This document shows positions 40,993 to 50,197 of a stretch of 64,000 nucleotides of DNA, in pieces. Source of the stretch: Lachnoclostridium sp. GTDB lineage: Bacteria; Bacillota; Clostridia; Lachnospirales; Lachnospiraceae. The notes beneath the pieces were generated by a model, which was not told the origin of the DNA, ran no database searches, and saw only the letters and a list, made by a program, of their open reading frames with translations. The stretch spans positions 1 to 64,000 of the forward strand of contig JAMPEY010000016.1 of NCBI GenBank assembly GCA_023664665.1. Reading direction: 5' to 3'. Within the stretch, counting starts at the first letter, position 1. Each line of letters starts with the position of its first letter. A program made the position numbers and the translations under genes.

Positions 40993-42009
40993 TCACAGAC
41001 CGGCAATCCTCTCCTCAAACTGCTGCAGACTCTGGGCACCTGCAGCAGCCTTGCACCAGAGACTGAGTATTTCCGAATTTTTCTGACTTTTAATTCGATT
41101 CTCAAGCTCCGCGGGAACCGCTCCCAATTCCCCTAAAAAATCCAAGATTGCCTCAACTTTTCCTTGTTCTATTCCTTGTTCTATACCTCGTCTGAGTATC
41201 GTCTTCGCCTCATATTCCAAAACCTGTCCTACCATAATCTCTTTCACTCCTTCCCTGACAATGTCATGCCCTGCAGCTATATGCTCCAGCACCTTATTTG
41301 ACATATCCATGATGGTACATCTTGTATATTCCGTGATAACTCCGCTATTTAGCAGCTCTTCCAGCCGATTATTGATCTGTTGGTACTCTTCCTGCAATGC
41401 CTTGAGCTTCTCTGTATCTCTTTCATATTCCTTAAAACTTTTTTCATGGGCAAATATGTAAAATGGAAGCAAAAATAACAGGTCTTTCTCGAAAATTTCC
41501 TCTATCCCATATCCCTGAAGCTTTATCACTGGAATATCATACTCTGTTACTGCTCCCGGAATAATCATCCTGATTTTCAGCCTGTCAGGGGTAGCTGCAG
41601 TGCTGCGCAAGAAAAGCACTGCAGAATGTGGAAATTCCACCGTGAGAACATTTCCGTTTATCTCTCCGCCGTCAAGCGCTATCTGAGTGTCATATTCAAA
41701 AATGCGCACTAACATACTGCTGTCCGTTCCACTCTGACATTCCAGATGATATTTTTTCGTTTCTTTCCCAATTATCCGAAAACTCGTGTCCGTTATACGC
41801 TTATATTGGATACCTCCCTGACGGTTCAAGAAATGTTCGTTGGGCGAAAATACGATTTCCTCGTTCCCTGAGTAGTTTTCTCCAAACACTTCGTTTATTA
41901 CAGGGATGATTAGAGAACTGCAATCATTAAGCAGCGTGCGGAAGACATCATCATACGGGGTGCTTGTCTGTAAGTTTTCTGCCTGTCCGGTTTTGTCTTG
42001 TGAACTCAA
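40993..42009 (-). CDS. Rpn/PD-(D/E)XK nuclease family protein
   Basis: 338 residues from TTG 42009, which lies after GAAGGAGG; a GTG at 42054 has no site. TPYDDVFRTLL, ITDTSFRI and KKYHLECQS contain the Asp, Glu and Gln of the PD-(D/E)XK core found in Rpn/YhgA-like recombination-promoting nucleases. The C-terminal region is helical with a short repeat GIEQGIEQGK, typical of the group, which is often multicopy and fast-changing in Lachnospiraceae. Rpn proteins are calcium-stimulated DNA endonucleases promoting RecA-independent recombination; some act in toxin or phage defence. Role here is inferred from family. Confidence 0.85.
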   Translation of the reverse strand: MSSQDKTGQAENLQTSTPYDDVFRTLLNDCSSLIIPVINEVFGENYSGNEEIVFSPNEHFLNRQGGIQYKRITDTSFRIIGKETKKYHLECQSGTDSSMLVRIFEYDTQIALDGGEINGNVLTVEFPHSAVLFLRSTAATPDRLKIRMIIPGAVTEYDIPVIKLQGYGIEEIFEKDLLFLLPFYIFAHEKSFKEYERDTEKLKALQEEYQQINNRLEELLNSGVITEYTRCTIMDMSNKVLEHIAAGHDIVREGVKEIMVGQVLEYEAKTILRRGIEQGIEQGKVEAILDFLGELGAVPAELENRIKSQKNSEILSLWCKAAAGAQSLQQFEERIAGL

Positions 42010-42186
42010 TGTTCCTCCTTCCCATGGAATCCGAAAGGAGCACTCTATGCCCACATAGCAGTTTGTCTTCCTATTACATTTTCAGCAGACTGCCTATTCT
42101 ACCATACTTGTTTTCAGAATCCATGCCTTTTATATTTTTTGGAATAAAAGCACAGACTTCGTTGAACTGCATGGGAGAACTCCCTG

Positions 42187-42218
42187 TTTGAAACGGCTCG
42201 TGCCGTCAGAGTTTCAAA
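42187..42218. other. Hairpin upstream of the Rpn-like gene
   Basis: TTTGAAAC (42187-42194) pairs with GTTTCAAA (42211-42218) around an inner GGC-tcgt-GCC. It lies in the 289-bp gap 42010-42298 between the ABC permease stop and the Rpn start. The remainder of that gap is AT-rich with no ORF I can support. Confidence 0.5.
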
Positions 42219-42263
42219 GAATATATGCTTTGAATTTATTTTATCAGATTTTATATATTTTCG

Positions 42264-42310
42264 CAAGGATATTAATTGAAATTCAGTAAATATTTCAATT
42301 AATATCCTTG
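42264..42310. repeat. Perfect 19-bp inverted repeat over the ABC permease stop codon
   Basis: CAAGGATATTAATTGAAAT (42264-42282) and its exact complement ATTTCAATTAATATCCTTG (42292-42310) flank nine bases. The right arm encodes the last residues LQGY and the stop codon of the permease. It is AT-rich and lacks a T-run, so it is not an ordinary terminator. Confidence 0.85.
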
Positions 42311-44659
42311 TAACCTCTTATATGCAAAACCCGGGATAGCGCAGCATATCAGCCAGACAGCTATCATAACAAAGATAAGCCCATTGGTCGGAAAATGATA
42401 CTCCGCGTAAGGTGCGATACCTATAATTCCCTGAAATAGCATCCCGGAGCCTAAGCCCGCAGTCAAAACAACAAATACTGAAATGATTCCTGCATAAATC
42501 ATCCCTTCATACAAAAGCATTCCCTGAATCTGCCCATCTGTCATCCCAATACTGTCCAACACCTTAAATTCTTTCCTTCTTTCCTGAATATTGCTATACA
42601 TTGTGTTTATAAAATTGAGGATTCCGTTAAAAAGCAAAAATAGAGACATGCCACCCATTACTTCATAAAAAATATTCATGTTTTTTCCAAGCTTTTTCTC
42701 CCATTCTACTCTGGACTCGATTCTAATCCCTGCATTTGGCAGAATGCCTCTGATAGTGGTCAAAAGTTCGTCTTCTCGGTTTGATTCACACATAATACGG
42801 ATGGCATAAATGTCCCATGTATTTTCCGTGTAAATCAAGCTATCAGAAGGCAGATAAACCACGGGCGCCATTCCTCCTGCGGGCAAAGCTTTCTCTGCTT
42901 CCACATAACCGCCCACATAGAACGAATGGCTCATTCCTTGAAAAGTTCTAACCTTCAACTTGGTTCCAACAGGAATCATTTCTTTGTATTCATCCGACAA
43001 ATAAACCATGTCTTCTCCCTGTTCTTCATAGTCATCCGGAATCAGATATGCATAACTCCAAAACTGTTGTGACATCATCTGCGAGTCATATCCTGCTAAA
43101 TCCATACCGGATTTTTTCTGAAAATCATCCATGTAGGAAGAAAATATCTGTGCATCATATTCCATATAAATTACCTGACGCTCAACAATCTCCATTTCGT
43201 CAACTAACGGGGATTTTTTTATTTTGTCTGCCAAGTCATGGGTTATCCCCTTTGTGTCCGCTGATTCATCCGTAATCTCAATATTATGTTCAAAATAGCT
43301 TTCTACATATTGTTTTGGGCTGATGCTTACATAAAATTGACTGAGCGCCAAAAAAGCAATGCTGCCAACCGTAAAGGATAAGATAATCAAAAGTGTATTT
43401 TTTCTTTTCCGCTGTAAATTGCGCCAGGCAATGAAAAAAATACTGTTTTTATGGTGCTTCCCCTTCCCTGATTTCATGTACCGATAATTTTCAAAATGAA
43501 TGGCATCAACAGGCTCCATTTTGGCAATGAGGTTTACAGGTTTCATGCAGCTAAGGATAACGGTCAGGCATGAAATACACACCGCCAATAATGCAGCGGC
43601 TATCGCATGGAAAAGATTCCTATTCACTTTTGTGTCACAAACAGCTTGAAAAAAATAAGGAATCATGGCATATGCACATAGAAAACCAAACACGCTGCCT
43701 GCGGGCACTCCCTTAATGCATAAGCATTTTATTTGTTTATACAATACCTGCTTTATCTGTCTTTCCGTTGCACCTATAGTAATTAATTTTCCATACATCT
43801 TAACATCCCTTGAAAGCGATAAGTAAAAGATGCTGTAAATAACCAGATATCCGCTGAATGTGATAAGGCAAACGAGAAAAACTATGGTAAACATAATATT
43901 GCTGCCTGTCTTTTCATAAACTGGTGACAGGGACAAAAATTGTTCTGGAAAAAGCTTTAACTCTTCGGAAAGCTTTGCCAGAGTCTTTTCTTTGCCGTTT
44001 CCCATAAGGTCCATATAAAAGACAGAAGGCGCTGTTTCTGCTTCTTTTAATGCATAAGACGACGAAACATAGATACTCCCTTTTCCCCCGGAGCGGATAT
44101 AGGAAGCTTCCTCAAAAAATCCTGCAAGCACAAATTCCTCCTGCTTTGGCTCATCATTGTTGTCTAAGTAGGAAATAGCTATGCTCATCCCTATTTTCGG
44201 CTCCGTTATCCCTAGGTCATTTAAAATCCACTGTGCAGCCATTATCTCATTTTCTGCTTTCGGATACCTGCCGCTTACTTTTTCCACCAAAGAAGCTCTG
44301 TGCATCTCCCATTCCACCTTGTCTATATAAGAAATGCGGATTCGGTTTCCCGTTTCGCATACGGTTCCTAACCGAAGTTCCATTCCGATATTATTTACAA
44401 GGGAAGATTTATTTAATAACTGCCGCTGCTCTTCTGTTAAATTATGCACGGAAGCATGCGCTGTGGTTCCCACTAATTTCATGGCGGACTTTCGCTGTTC
44501 TGACACATATGTGCCCCCTGCCGCCAGAATCAAGGTGACTAAAAAGGTTGTAATCCAAACAGCAGCTATAATAAAGCCATTCCTTTTCTTATGTAATATA
44601 TAATTCTTTTTGGCAAGAAATGCAGTCACAGCATGATTGTTATTTTGATTTAAATACAT
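42299..44659 (-). CDS. ABC transporter permease, two FtsX domains
   Basis: 786 residues from ATG 44659, six bases after AAGGGG; GTG 44674 overlaps the ATPase gene. Layout: helix at about 30-50, extracytoplasmic domain (about 55-260), three helices (FtsX domain 1, 265-370), second helix near 425, second outside domain, and FtsX domain 2 with three helices at 665-780. This is the MacB/YknZ-type double-FtsX permease often used for antimicrobial peptide export or resistance. It works with the ATPase 11 bp upstream and is likely controlled by the two-component system just upstream. Confidence 0.9.
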   Translation of the reverse strand: MYLNQNNNHAVTAFLAKKNYILHKKRNGFIIAAVWITTFLVTLILAAGGTYVSEQRKSAMKLVGTTAHASVHNLTEEQRQLLNKSSLVNNIGMELRLGTVCETGNRIRISYIDKVEWEMHRASLVEKVSGRYPKAENEIMAAQWILNDLGITEPKIGMSIAISYLDNNDEPKQEEFVLAGFFEEASYIRSGGKGSIYVSSSYALKEAETAPSVFYMDLMGNGKEKTLAKLSEELKLFPEQFLSLSPVYEKTGSNIMFTIVFLVCLITFSGYLVIYSIFYLSLSRDVKMYGKLITIGATERQIKQVLYKQIKCLCIKGVPAGSVFGFLCAYAMIPYFFQAVCDTKVNRNLFHAIAAALLAVCISCLTVILSCMKPVNLIAKMEPVDAIHFENYRYMKSGKGKHHKNSIFFIAWRNLQRKRKNTLLIILSFTVGSIAFLALSQFYVSISPKQYVESYFEHNIEITDESADTKGITHDLADKIKKSPLVDEMEIVERQVIYMEYDAQIFSSYMDDFQKKSGMDLAGYDSQMMSQQFWSYAYLIPDDYEEQGEDMVYLSDEYKEMIPVGTKLKVRTFQGMSHSFYVGGYVEAEKALPAGGMAPVVYLPSDSLIYTENTWDIYAIRIMCESNREDELLTTIRGILPNAGIRIESRVEWEKKLGKNMNIFYEVMGGMSLFLLFNGILNFINTMYSNIQERRKEFKVLDSIGMTDGQIQGMLLYEGMIYAGIISVFVVLTAGLGSGMLFQGIIGIAPYAEYHFPTNGLIFVMIAVWLICCAIPGFAYKRLQGY

Positions 44660-44670
44660 ATTAGCCCCTT

Positions 44671-45333
44671 TCACACTACTTTTCCATCTCGCATTCTGAC
44701 CGTTTTATCCGCCATCTGCGCAATCTCGATATTATGGGTAATCATAACTATCGTCTGCCGGAATTTCTGACCTGTCATCTTTAAAAGGCCTAATACATCC
44801 TGGCTTGTCCTAGTGTCAAGATTCCCTGTCGGCTCATCCGCCAAAAGAATTGCAGGCTTCGCAATTAAAGCCCTTGCAATGGCAATGCGTTGCTGCTGTC
44901 CTCCAGAAAGTTGGTTCGGCATCTGTTCCAAAATATCAGCAATGCTTAACGAATAAATTATTTCCTGAAAATATTTTTCATCTAGTGAATTTCCGTCTAA
45001 ATCAAGAGGAAGCATGATATTCTCATAGGCGCTTAAGGCAGGAAGCAGGTTATAATCCTGAAAAACAAATCCAATATTACGCCTTCTAAAGATAGTAAGC
45101 TCATTCTTTCCCATCCGGGTAAGGTCTTTTCCGTCAACGGACACCTGCCCACAGTCCGGCTTTGCCAATCCGCCCATAATGTTTAACAATGTGGTTTTCC
45201 CGCTGCCGCTCTGCCCTATGACTGCCGTAAATTTTCCGCTTTCCATATTCAGACTGACATCATCGATTGCTTTTACAACGCTGTTTCCTGTTTTATAATA
45301 CTTTTTGATATTCTGTAATTTAATGATATCCAT
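44671..45333 (-). CDS. ABC transporter ATP-binding protein (MacB/LolD type)
   Basis: 220 residues. Walker [10 protein letters not shown] (40-48), Q-loop [12 protein letters not shown], signature LSGGQQQR, Walker [13 protein letters not shown] and H-loop MITHN are intact. The NLD sequence after Walker B is typical of the LolD/MacB/BceA group of mechanotransmission transporters. It drives the double-FtsX permease downstream. A -10-like TATACT lies upstream, between the kinase terminator and this gene, so ATPase and permease probably form their own inducible unit. Confidence 0.93.
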   Translation of the reverse strand: MDIIKLQNIKKYYKTGNSVVKAIDDVSLNMESGKFTAVIGQSGSGKTTLLNIMGGLAKPDCGQVSVDGKDLTRMGKNELTIFRRRNIGFVFQDYNLLPALSAYENIMLPLDLDGNSLDEKYFQEIIYSLSIADILEQMPNQLSGGQQQRIAIARALIAKPAILLADEPTGNLDTRTSQDVLGLLKMTGQKFRQTIVMITHNIEIAQMADKTVRMRDGKVV

Positions 45334-45409
45334 AAAACATCACTCCCATTTAAAATACTTGTTTTAATCAGTATACCGGATAAATGTTGCGTTTTTCTCC
45401 CAATACCAC

Positions 45410-45437
45410 AAAAAAATGTTGCGATATTGCAACATTT
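45410..45437 (-). terminator. Terminator after the sensor kinase gene
   Basis: AAATGTTGC (45414-45422) pairs with GCAACATTT (45429-45437) around six bases; on the minus strand seven Ts follow. It starts ten bases after the kinase stop and separates the two-component genes from the ABC genes. Confidence 0.85.
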
Positions 45438-45446
45438 CATTTTGCA

Positions 45447-46373
45447 CTATATATATTTAGGAATATAAATACAGAAATTGGAACCCTTGCCAACCGTAGA
45501 ATCCACGGTTATAAATCCTCCCTGACTCACGACAATTTCTCTTGCAAGATACAGGCCAATCCCCGACCCGTCTACATTTTTGGCTCTCTTTTCCCTAAAA
45601 AACCTCTGAAAAACATCGTTTATATGCTCTCTGCCGATTCCGATTCCGTTATCCGCAATTTGAACCTTCACATAACCTTCCGCATCTTCTACATTAATCC
45701 ATATATTTCCATGCACATCCGTGTATTTCACTGCATTGTCTAAAATATTAAACAGGCTCTCCGCCATCCATTTTCTGTCATAACATGCCATATAATCCTT
45801 ATGGCACTTTACAGAAATATGAATCTCTTTTTTGGCGGCTAACAGGGTAATCTGGCTGATGGCATCCTTTAAAACATCGTAAATTGGCTGCTTTTCTTTT
45901 TCTAATACTATGATACCGCTCTCCATATAGGACAGCTTCATTAAATTCTGTACCTGAAAATCCAGCTTCCGGCTCTGGCTTTGTATTGCCAGAAGAAAAT
46001 CCTCTTGTTTTTTATCCTCCGGATATTTCGCTGCCATATCCGCATACATGCTGATATTCGCAACAGGAGTTTTAATCTGATGGGAGATATCGGAAATCGT
46101 TTTTTGAATGAATTCCTTCTGTATCCGGTTTTCATCTGCAGTTTCATTCATAATTTTTTCCAATCTCCGCAGTTTCCACCGAATCTTGGAAGTCACAGAT
46201 TCTTCTTCAAGTCCTTCATTCTCCAATTTTTCACGATTGCACAGCTTATCTATGCTCTCACAGATTTCTCCTGCCAGTGCAGTAAAATCATGCCTTATTT
46301 TTCTCCGATACCAAAACGTGTATGCCGTTTGTATTATGGCATAACAAATAAGCACAACCGCTAGTATTTTCAT
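45447..46373 (-). CDS. Sensor histidine kinase
   Basis: 308 residues. One N-terminal membrane helix (1-21) and no outside domain; then a coiled coil, HisKA with His 98 in ISDISHQIKTPVANIS, and HATPase_c with N-box FNILDNAVKYTD, G1 DNGIGIG and G2 GSGIGLYLAR. Such minimal-sensor kinases usually sense through a partner, often the neighbouring ABC permease. ATGA overlap with the response regulator gene shows tight coupling. It should autophosphorylate and pass phosphate to the OmpR-type regulator upstream. Confidence 0.93.
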   Translation of the reverse strand: MKILAVVLICYAIIQTAYTFWYRRKIRHDFTALAGEICESIDKLCNREKLENEGLEEESVTSKIRWKLRRLEKIMNETADENRIQKEFIQKTISDISHQIKTPVANISMYADMAAKYPEDKKQEDFLLAIQSQSRKLDFQVQNLMKLSYMESGIIVLEKEKQPIYDVLKDAISQITLLAAKKEIHISVKCHKDYMACYDRKWMAESLFNILDNAVKYTDVHGNIWINVEDAEGYVKVQIADNGIGIGREHINDVFQRFFREKRAKNVDGSGIGLYLAREIVVSQGGFITVDSTVGKGSNFCIYIPKYI

Positions 46374-47050
46374 TTTATTTTATCTCCCATCCATTGGTAT
46401 CCCATTCCGTATATCGTCTGTATATAATCTATTTCCCCGCTGTTAATTTTCTGCCTGAGACGGCTGATATTTGATGTCAATGTATGTTCACTTACATAAT
46501 TTCCCTTGCTGTCCCAGATTTTTTCCAATAAATCTTCCCTTGTCACAATCCGACTTCTGTTTTTTACTATGATTTCTATAATCTGATATTCTATTGGAGT
46601 TAAGGCTACCACACCTTCTTCGGATTTTACGATTTTCCTCGTAAAATCAATATGCAGTCCGTCACACTCATAAATTTGTGCTTCTCCCTCCCCGCACCTC
46701 TTTAAGATAGCCTTGATGCGTTCCATTAAAATATTTACAGAGAATGGTTTGGTTACATAGTCATCCGCTCCCGCCTGAAATGCCTTTATCATATCCTCTT
46801 CTAAATCATTCGCAGTTAAAAAGAGGATTGGCACATTGCTGTGTTTCCTCAATTTCTTACACAATTCCAAACCGTTTCCATCCGGCAGGTGAATATCCAG
46901 TATGATTAATCCGTATTCCTCCTTCCCTGTCATTTTACAGGCATCTGTAAAAGAATACACAGGAATAGGTATTAAATTTTCTTTCTGCAGATTGTAGCAA
47001 ATGCCGGCATTTAACAACTCGTCATCCTCAACAATTAATACTTTTTTCAA
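46370..47050 (-). CDS. OmpR/PhoB-type response regulator
   Basis: 226 residues from TTG 47050, eight bases after AGGTGG; the longer frame has no ribosome site. Receiver domain (1-115) with acidic pair EDD near 8-10, phospho-acceptor Asp 52 (LDIHLPDG), Thr and Lys in LTAND and VTKPF. A winged-helix DNA-binding domain follows (about 130-224, RLRQKINSGEIDYIQTIYGMGYQW). It most likely regulates the ABC exporter just downstream. Confidence 0.93.
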   Translation of the reverse strand: MKKVLIVEDDELLNAGICYNLQKENLIPIPVYSFTDACKMTGKEEYGLIILDIHLPDGNGLELCKKLRKHSNVPILFLTANDLEEDMIKAFQAGADDYVTKPFSVNILMERIKAILKRCGEGEAQIYECDGLHIDFTRKIVKSEEGVVALTPIEYQIIEIIVKNRSRIVTREDLLEKIWDSKGNYVSEHTLTSNISRLRQKINSGEIDYIQTIYGMGYQWMGDKIK

Positions 47051-47078
47051 TATTGTATCCACCTCTCGCATTTGACTT

Positions 47079-47531
47079 CTAGCAGATGTCAAGCTTTTTA
47101 ATAACCATCCCATTCAAATCAAATATATACCTGTTCTTCATATGATCAAAATGAGATTTAATCCCTTGTAACTCAAAATGAAATGTTTTTGCACACCAAT
47201 ATAACATTGCAATCAACATTCCCTCTTCTTGATAATAACACACATCATATTGCAGGCTGCATATCTTAATAACAGTATTATTTCCTAATAGGCTATTTAT
47301 TTTAATATAATCTGCCAGCATGTCAACAGCTTTATAAATTGCAGTCCTGTCTTCCTTGCAAAATATTTCATTTAATCTTAATGGTTTGCTGCTAAATGAA
47401 AGATATATTCCCTCGCGTACTGCTATAACCTCATCCAGAATATCTTTCTTATCACATACTTCACCAAATATTGTTATACTGATTCCCCAGATTCCTTCCA
47501 ATAATGTATATTTGTACTCATACATCTTCAC
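47079..47531 (-). CDS. Hypothetical protein, unknown
   Basis: 150 residues, no signal peptide or membrane helix, no family recognised. The fold looks alpha/beta, with YEYKYTLLEGIWGISITIFGEV at the N-terminus split by hydrophobic strands and a cysteine-rich middle (CSLQYDVCYY). Start is GTG 47531 (GGGGAG eight bases upstream) or ATG 47525; both overlap the MATE stop, so it is coupled to the pump. It lies 28 bp upstream of the response regulator and could belong to that regulatory unit. Confidence 0.65.
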   Translation of the reverse strand: MKMYEYKYTLLEGIWGISITIFGEVCDKKDILDEVIAVREGIYLSFSSKPLRLNEIFCKEDRTAIYKAVDMLADYIKINSLLGNNTVIKICSLQYDVCYYQEEGMLIAMLYWCAKTFHFELQGIKSHFDHMKNRYIFDLNGMVIKKLDIC

Positions 47532-48897
47532 TATTCCGGCTCCCCGCTGCGCTTTTCAAATTCTTCTGCAGCACCACATAATATATCAGGCATAATACAA
47601 TACCGAAAACCGTAGCCGCAGGACCCGCAAGCCCAATCTCCATAAGGGATGCATTCGGTCTTATGCTCATCATATATGACATGGGCAGACGGACTAAAAA
47701 CGATTGCGCCAGCCCCTGAAGCATAACAAACAATGCCTTTGAATGCCCGTTAAAATAACCCATGAAGCTGAATAAAATGCTTGTCACAACTGCTTCCGGA
47801 GCAAAACCACGCAAGAATTCATGCGCCCTTGCAATCACTGCCAAATCGTCTGTAAACAATGCTGACAAAATATCTCCATAGAAAAATACGCCTGCCGCTA
47901 TGGCAACTCCAATCACCGCGCCAAATCCCATCCCATATTTCATTGCCGCCTTCGCGCGGTCTTCTCTTCCTGCCCCCACATTCTGGGCAACAAAAGATGC
48001 CATGGACTGCATGATAGAAGACGGAATCAGCATAATAAACGACTGTATCTTTTGCGCCACTCCATACCCCGATGATGCATCCAGTCCTATTCGGTTAATA
48101 AATGCACACAATGCCAGAAAAGATACATTTGTAAGCAACTCCTGCAGGGCAAGAGGGGCTCCTATTCCGCAAAAATGCGGTATTTCCTTCCCAAAATGAA
48201 AATCTTTCCGTACAATGCGAAACGGCAGTTCTTTACGCCTGATAATAATAAGCGACAAAATCACGCTGACAGCCTGTGCGCCTATTGTCGCAATCGCCGC
48301 TCCAGCAACATTCATCTTAAAACCCGCAACCAGAATCAAATCCCCGATAATATTGGCAATACATGCTATCACAACAAAGAGAAAGGGCAGTCTGGAATCT
48401 CCGAGTCCCCTGAAAATACTGCTTAAAAAATTGTAAAACACCACAAAAATAAAACCAGCCCCGCAAATCCGGATATAAAGCGTGGTCAAGGATACCGCCT
48501 CGCTGGGAGCCTGCATAAGGATGGTAATCGGTCTGGCAAAAACAATTAATATCATGGAAATAATAACCGCAAGCACAGCAAAGAAACATACCGCATTTCC
48601 GATTAATCCGCCAATTTTATGCGGGCAGCCTTCCCCGATATATTTTCCGATTAAGACCGTAACGCCTGTGGTAAGCGCACTGATTGTAAAAGTAACCATA
48701 TTTATAATGCTGCTTCCCGTAGCAACGCCTGAAATTCCCTCTGTGGTTCCAAACCTTCCCACAATCAGCAAATCCACTGCACTATACATCGCCTGCAGAA
48801 TCAATGCGCCGAGAATCGGCAGCATAAAGCCTATCATTTTCTTAGGGATGCTTCCCTCTGTAAAGCTCTGATTTTGATTCACTTCTTTAAAACTCAT
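47518..48897 (-). CDS. MATE-family multidrug efflux transporter
   Basis: 459 residues, twelve predicted membrane helices in two six-helix halves. Typical MATE segments: PKKMIGFMLPILGALILQ, VDLLIVGRFG and LASFVAQNVGAGREDRA-like (residues MASFVAQNVGAGRED). It should export drugs or metabolites using a proton or sodium gradient; the DinF/NorM-like substrate is not predictable. It follows the flavin-reductase-like gene by 7 bp and overlaps the downstream hypothetical gene, so the genes from 49378 to 45447 may be one operon. Confidence 0.93.
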   Translation of the reverse strand: MSFKEVNQNQSFTEGSIPKKMIGFMLPILGALILQAMYSAVDLLIVGRFGTTEGISGVATGSSIINMVTFTISALTTGVTVLIGKYIGEGCPHKIGGLIGNAVCFFAVLAVIISMILIVFARPITILMQAPSEAVSLTTLYIRICGAGFIFVVFYNFLSSIFRGLGDSRLPFLFVVIACIANIIGDLILVAGFKMNVAGAAIATIGAQAVSVILSLIIIRRKELPFRIVRKDFHFGKEIPHFCGIGAPLALQELLTNVSFLALCAFINRIGLDASSGYGVAQKIQSFIMLIPSSIMQSMASFVAQNVGAGREDRAKAAMKYGMGFGAVIGVAIAAGVFFYGDILSALFTDDLAVIARAHEFLRGFAPEAVVTSILFSFMGYFNGHSKALFVMLQGLAQSFLVRLPMSYMMSIRPNASLMEIGLAGPAATVFGIVLCLIYYVVLQKNLKSAAGSRNSEDV

Positions 48898-48904
48898 AAT
48901 GTGC

Positions 48905-49378
48905 CTATTTTTTCTTCATTCTTGCCTTTCCTGTTACTTTTTCCACTACCAGTTTAAAAACTTTTGTACGGGGCATGACATCTTTATTAAAGGGAAATTC
49001 CTCCTGATGATAATGCTTCATCAAAATACATAAAGCATCGTACTTCTCATCATCAGGAATCATTTCAATATGCCCCTGCCCAATCACGCTTCTATACTCC
49101 ATCGTACAGTTTCCGCTGTCAAGCTCCGTTACTAACCTATGTTCACAATCCATCTCAAAGCTGGCGCGGTTGTCCTTTTCCATTAAATCATATTTGGTGC
49201 CTTCCATTGCACCATGAAAATACAGTTCAATCTTGCCCTCTTTTACGCACATACCAAAATTAAGCGGCAATATGTACGGGTAGCCGTCATTGTTTAAGGC
49301 AATCCGGCACACATCACATTTTTCCATGACAGCTACAATATCTTTAAACTCTTTTATCTCTCTATCCGAACGGCGCAT
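48905..49378 (-). CDS. Pyridoxamine 5'-phosphate oxidase-family protein (NimA-like)
   Basis: 157 residues from ATG 49378, which has GAAGGAGGG upstream; the frame stays open further up but a promoter lies in that extension. MRRSDREI, CDVCRIALNNDGYPYILPLNFG and ELYFHGAMEGTKYDLM are typical of the short split-barrel NimA/PNPOx-like flavoproteins. NimA members reduce nitro drugs; others bind FMN or heme. Function here is probably redox or detoxification, in keeping with the efflux genes downstream. First gene of its likely operon. Confidence 0.88.
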   Translation of the reverse strand: MRRSDREIKEFKDIVAVMEKCDVCRIALNNDGYPYILPLNFGMCVKEGKIELYFHGAMEGTKYDLMEKDNRASFEMDCEHRLVTELDSGNCTMEYRSVIGQGHIEMIPDDEKYDALCILMKHYHQEEFPFNKDVMPRTKVFKLVVEKVTGKARMKKK

Positions 49379-49393
49379 TTTTGCCCTCCTTCC

Positions 49394-49402
49394 ATTATAG
49401 CA
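49394..49402 (-). promoter_or_regulatory. Extended -10 promoter for the NimA-like gene
   Basis: TGCTATAAT, an exact extended -10, lies 16 bases before the start codon with no clear -35. The leader would be about ten bases, consisting almost only of the ribosome site. Confidence 0.55.
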
Positions 49403-49500
49403 CACATAAACTTCATCCGGCTTTCCCCTGTAATTGTCTGATTTGTGATTGGATAATTTGATATTCTCTGAATTATATGTTTCTTTATTCAAAATATCCT

Positions 49501-50172
49501 TTACACCACCGACTGCCTGTTATAACTTGTCACATCCGAGCCGATTTTCTCATACAACTCCTTAACCTTTAATTCCTTGTTCATCACTGCTTTCAATTCC
49601 GCATCCGTCGCACCGATGAACTCCACAAAATCTACTTTTCCATAGGGCGTTTTAATGGACCCCAGCTCCTTGTCCGGGATGGTGATAAAGCCTGTTATAT
49701 TGGATTTCATTTTTGTATCTATGCCCTCTGTCTGTCCGCTGTATACATACTCATAGGGTCTGAACAATTCCCCATTGTTAAAGGTAAGGCGCGCAATGGA
49801 CTGCAAAATGCCGCAGATTCCTTGGATTTCCCTCTCTTCATCCTCATAGTTGTCCTTTTTTAACTTAAAGGTAAATTCCATTCCATAACCGCTGATTTTT
49901 TTATCCTTCGTTTCCTTCTCATACAGCTCCGATAAGCCAAAGGTCACAAAATGCCAATAATCGCCGCCGTCATAGATGCTGATTCCGTCTAACGGGTCGG
50001 GTCCGCCCAGATGCCACTTTATTAAAGTGCCATAGTGCTTTGGGTTATCCTGTGTGGGATATATTTTTTTGCACGCATCCGTTATGGCATCCCAGCCGGG
50101 CGCAGGGATTTCCTCTTCCTGTGACTTAACAGTTTCTTTGTTTTTTCCTTTAAACATATCAAACAGTCCCAT
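49501..50172 (-). CDS. Suppressor-of-fused (SUFU) domain protein
   Basis: 223 residues. After a polar N-terminus (MGLFDMFKGKNKE) the region from about 25 to 210 matches the bacterial SUFU domain (PF05076): GWDAITDACKKIYP, DGISIYDGGDYWHFVTFGLSELY and SGYGMEFTFKL. Bacterial SUFU proteins are common immunity-like modules in polymorphic toxin loci, but many, like this one, are solitary. It lies 25 bp after gpsA in the der-plsY-gpsA operon. Molecular function unknown. Confidence 0.9.
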   Translation of the reverse strand: MGLFDMFKGKNKETVKSQEEEIPAPGWDAITDACKKIYPTQDNPKHYGTLIKWHLGGPDPLDGISIYDGGDYWHFVTFGLSELYEKETKDKKISGYGMEFTFKLKKDNYEDEEREIQGICGILQSIARLTFNNGELFRPYEYVYSGQTEGIDTKMKSNITGFITIPDKELGSIKTPYGKVDFVEFIGATDAELKAVMNKELKVKELYEKIGSDVTSYNRQSVV

Positions 50173-50197
50173 CGTTTTCTCCTTTACTCTCTATCCC

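Noticed and set aside
40993..42009. Transposase of a mobile element
   Set aside because: The PD-(D/E)XK Rpn-type family is sometimes labelled transposase, but no terminal repeats or target duplications flank the gene.
49379..49492. N-terminal extension of the NimA-like protein
   Set aside because: The extension includes an extended -10 promoter and lacks a ribosome site, whereas ATG 49378 has GAAGGAGG.
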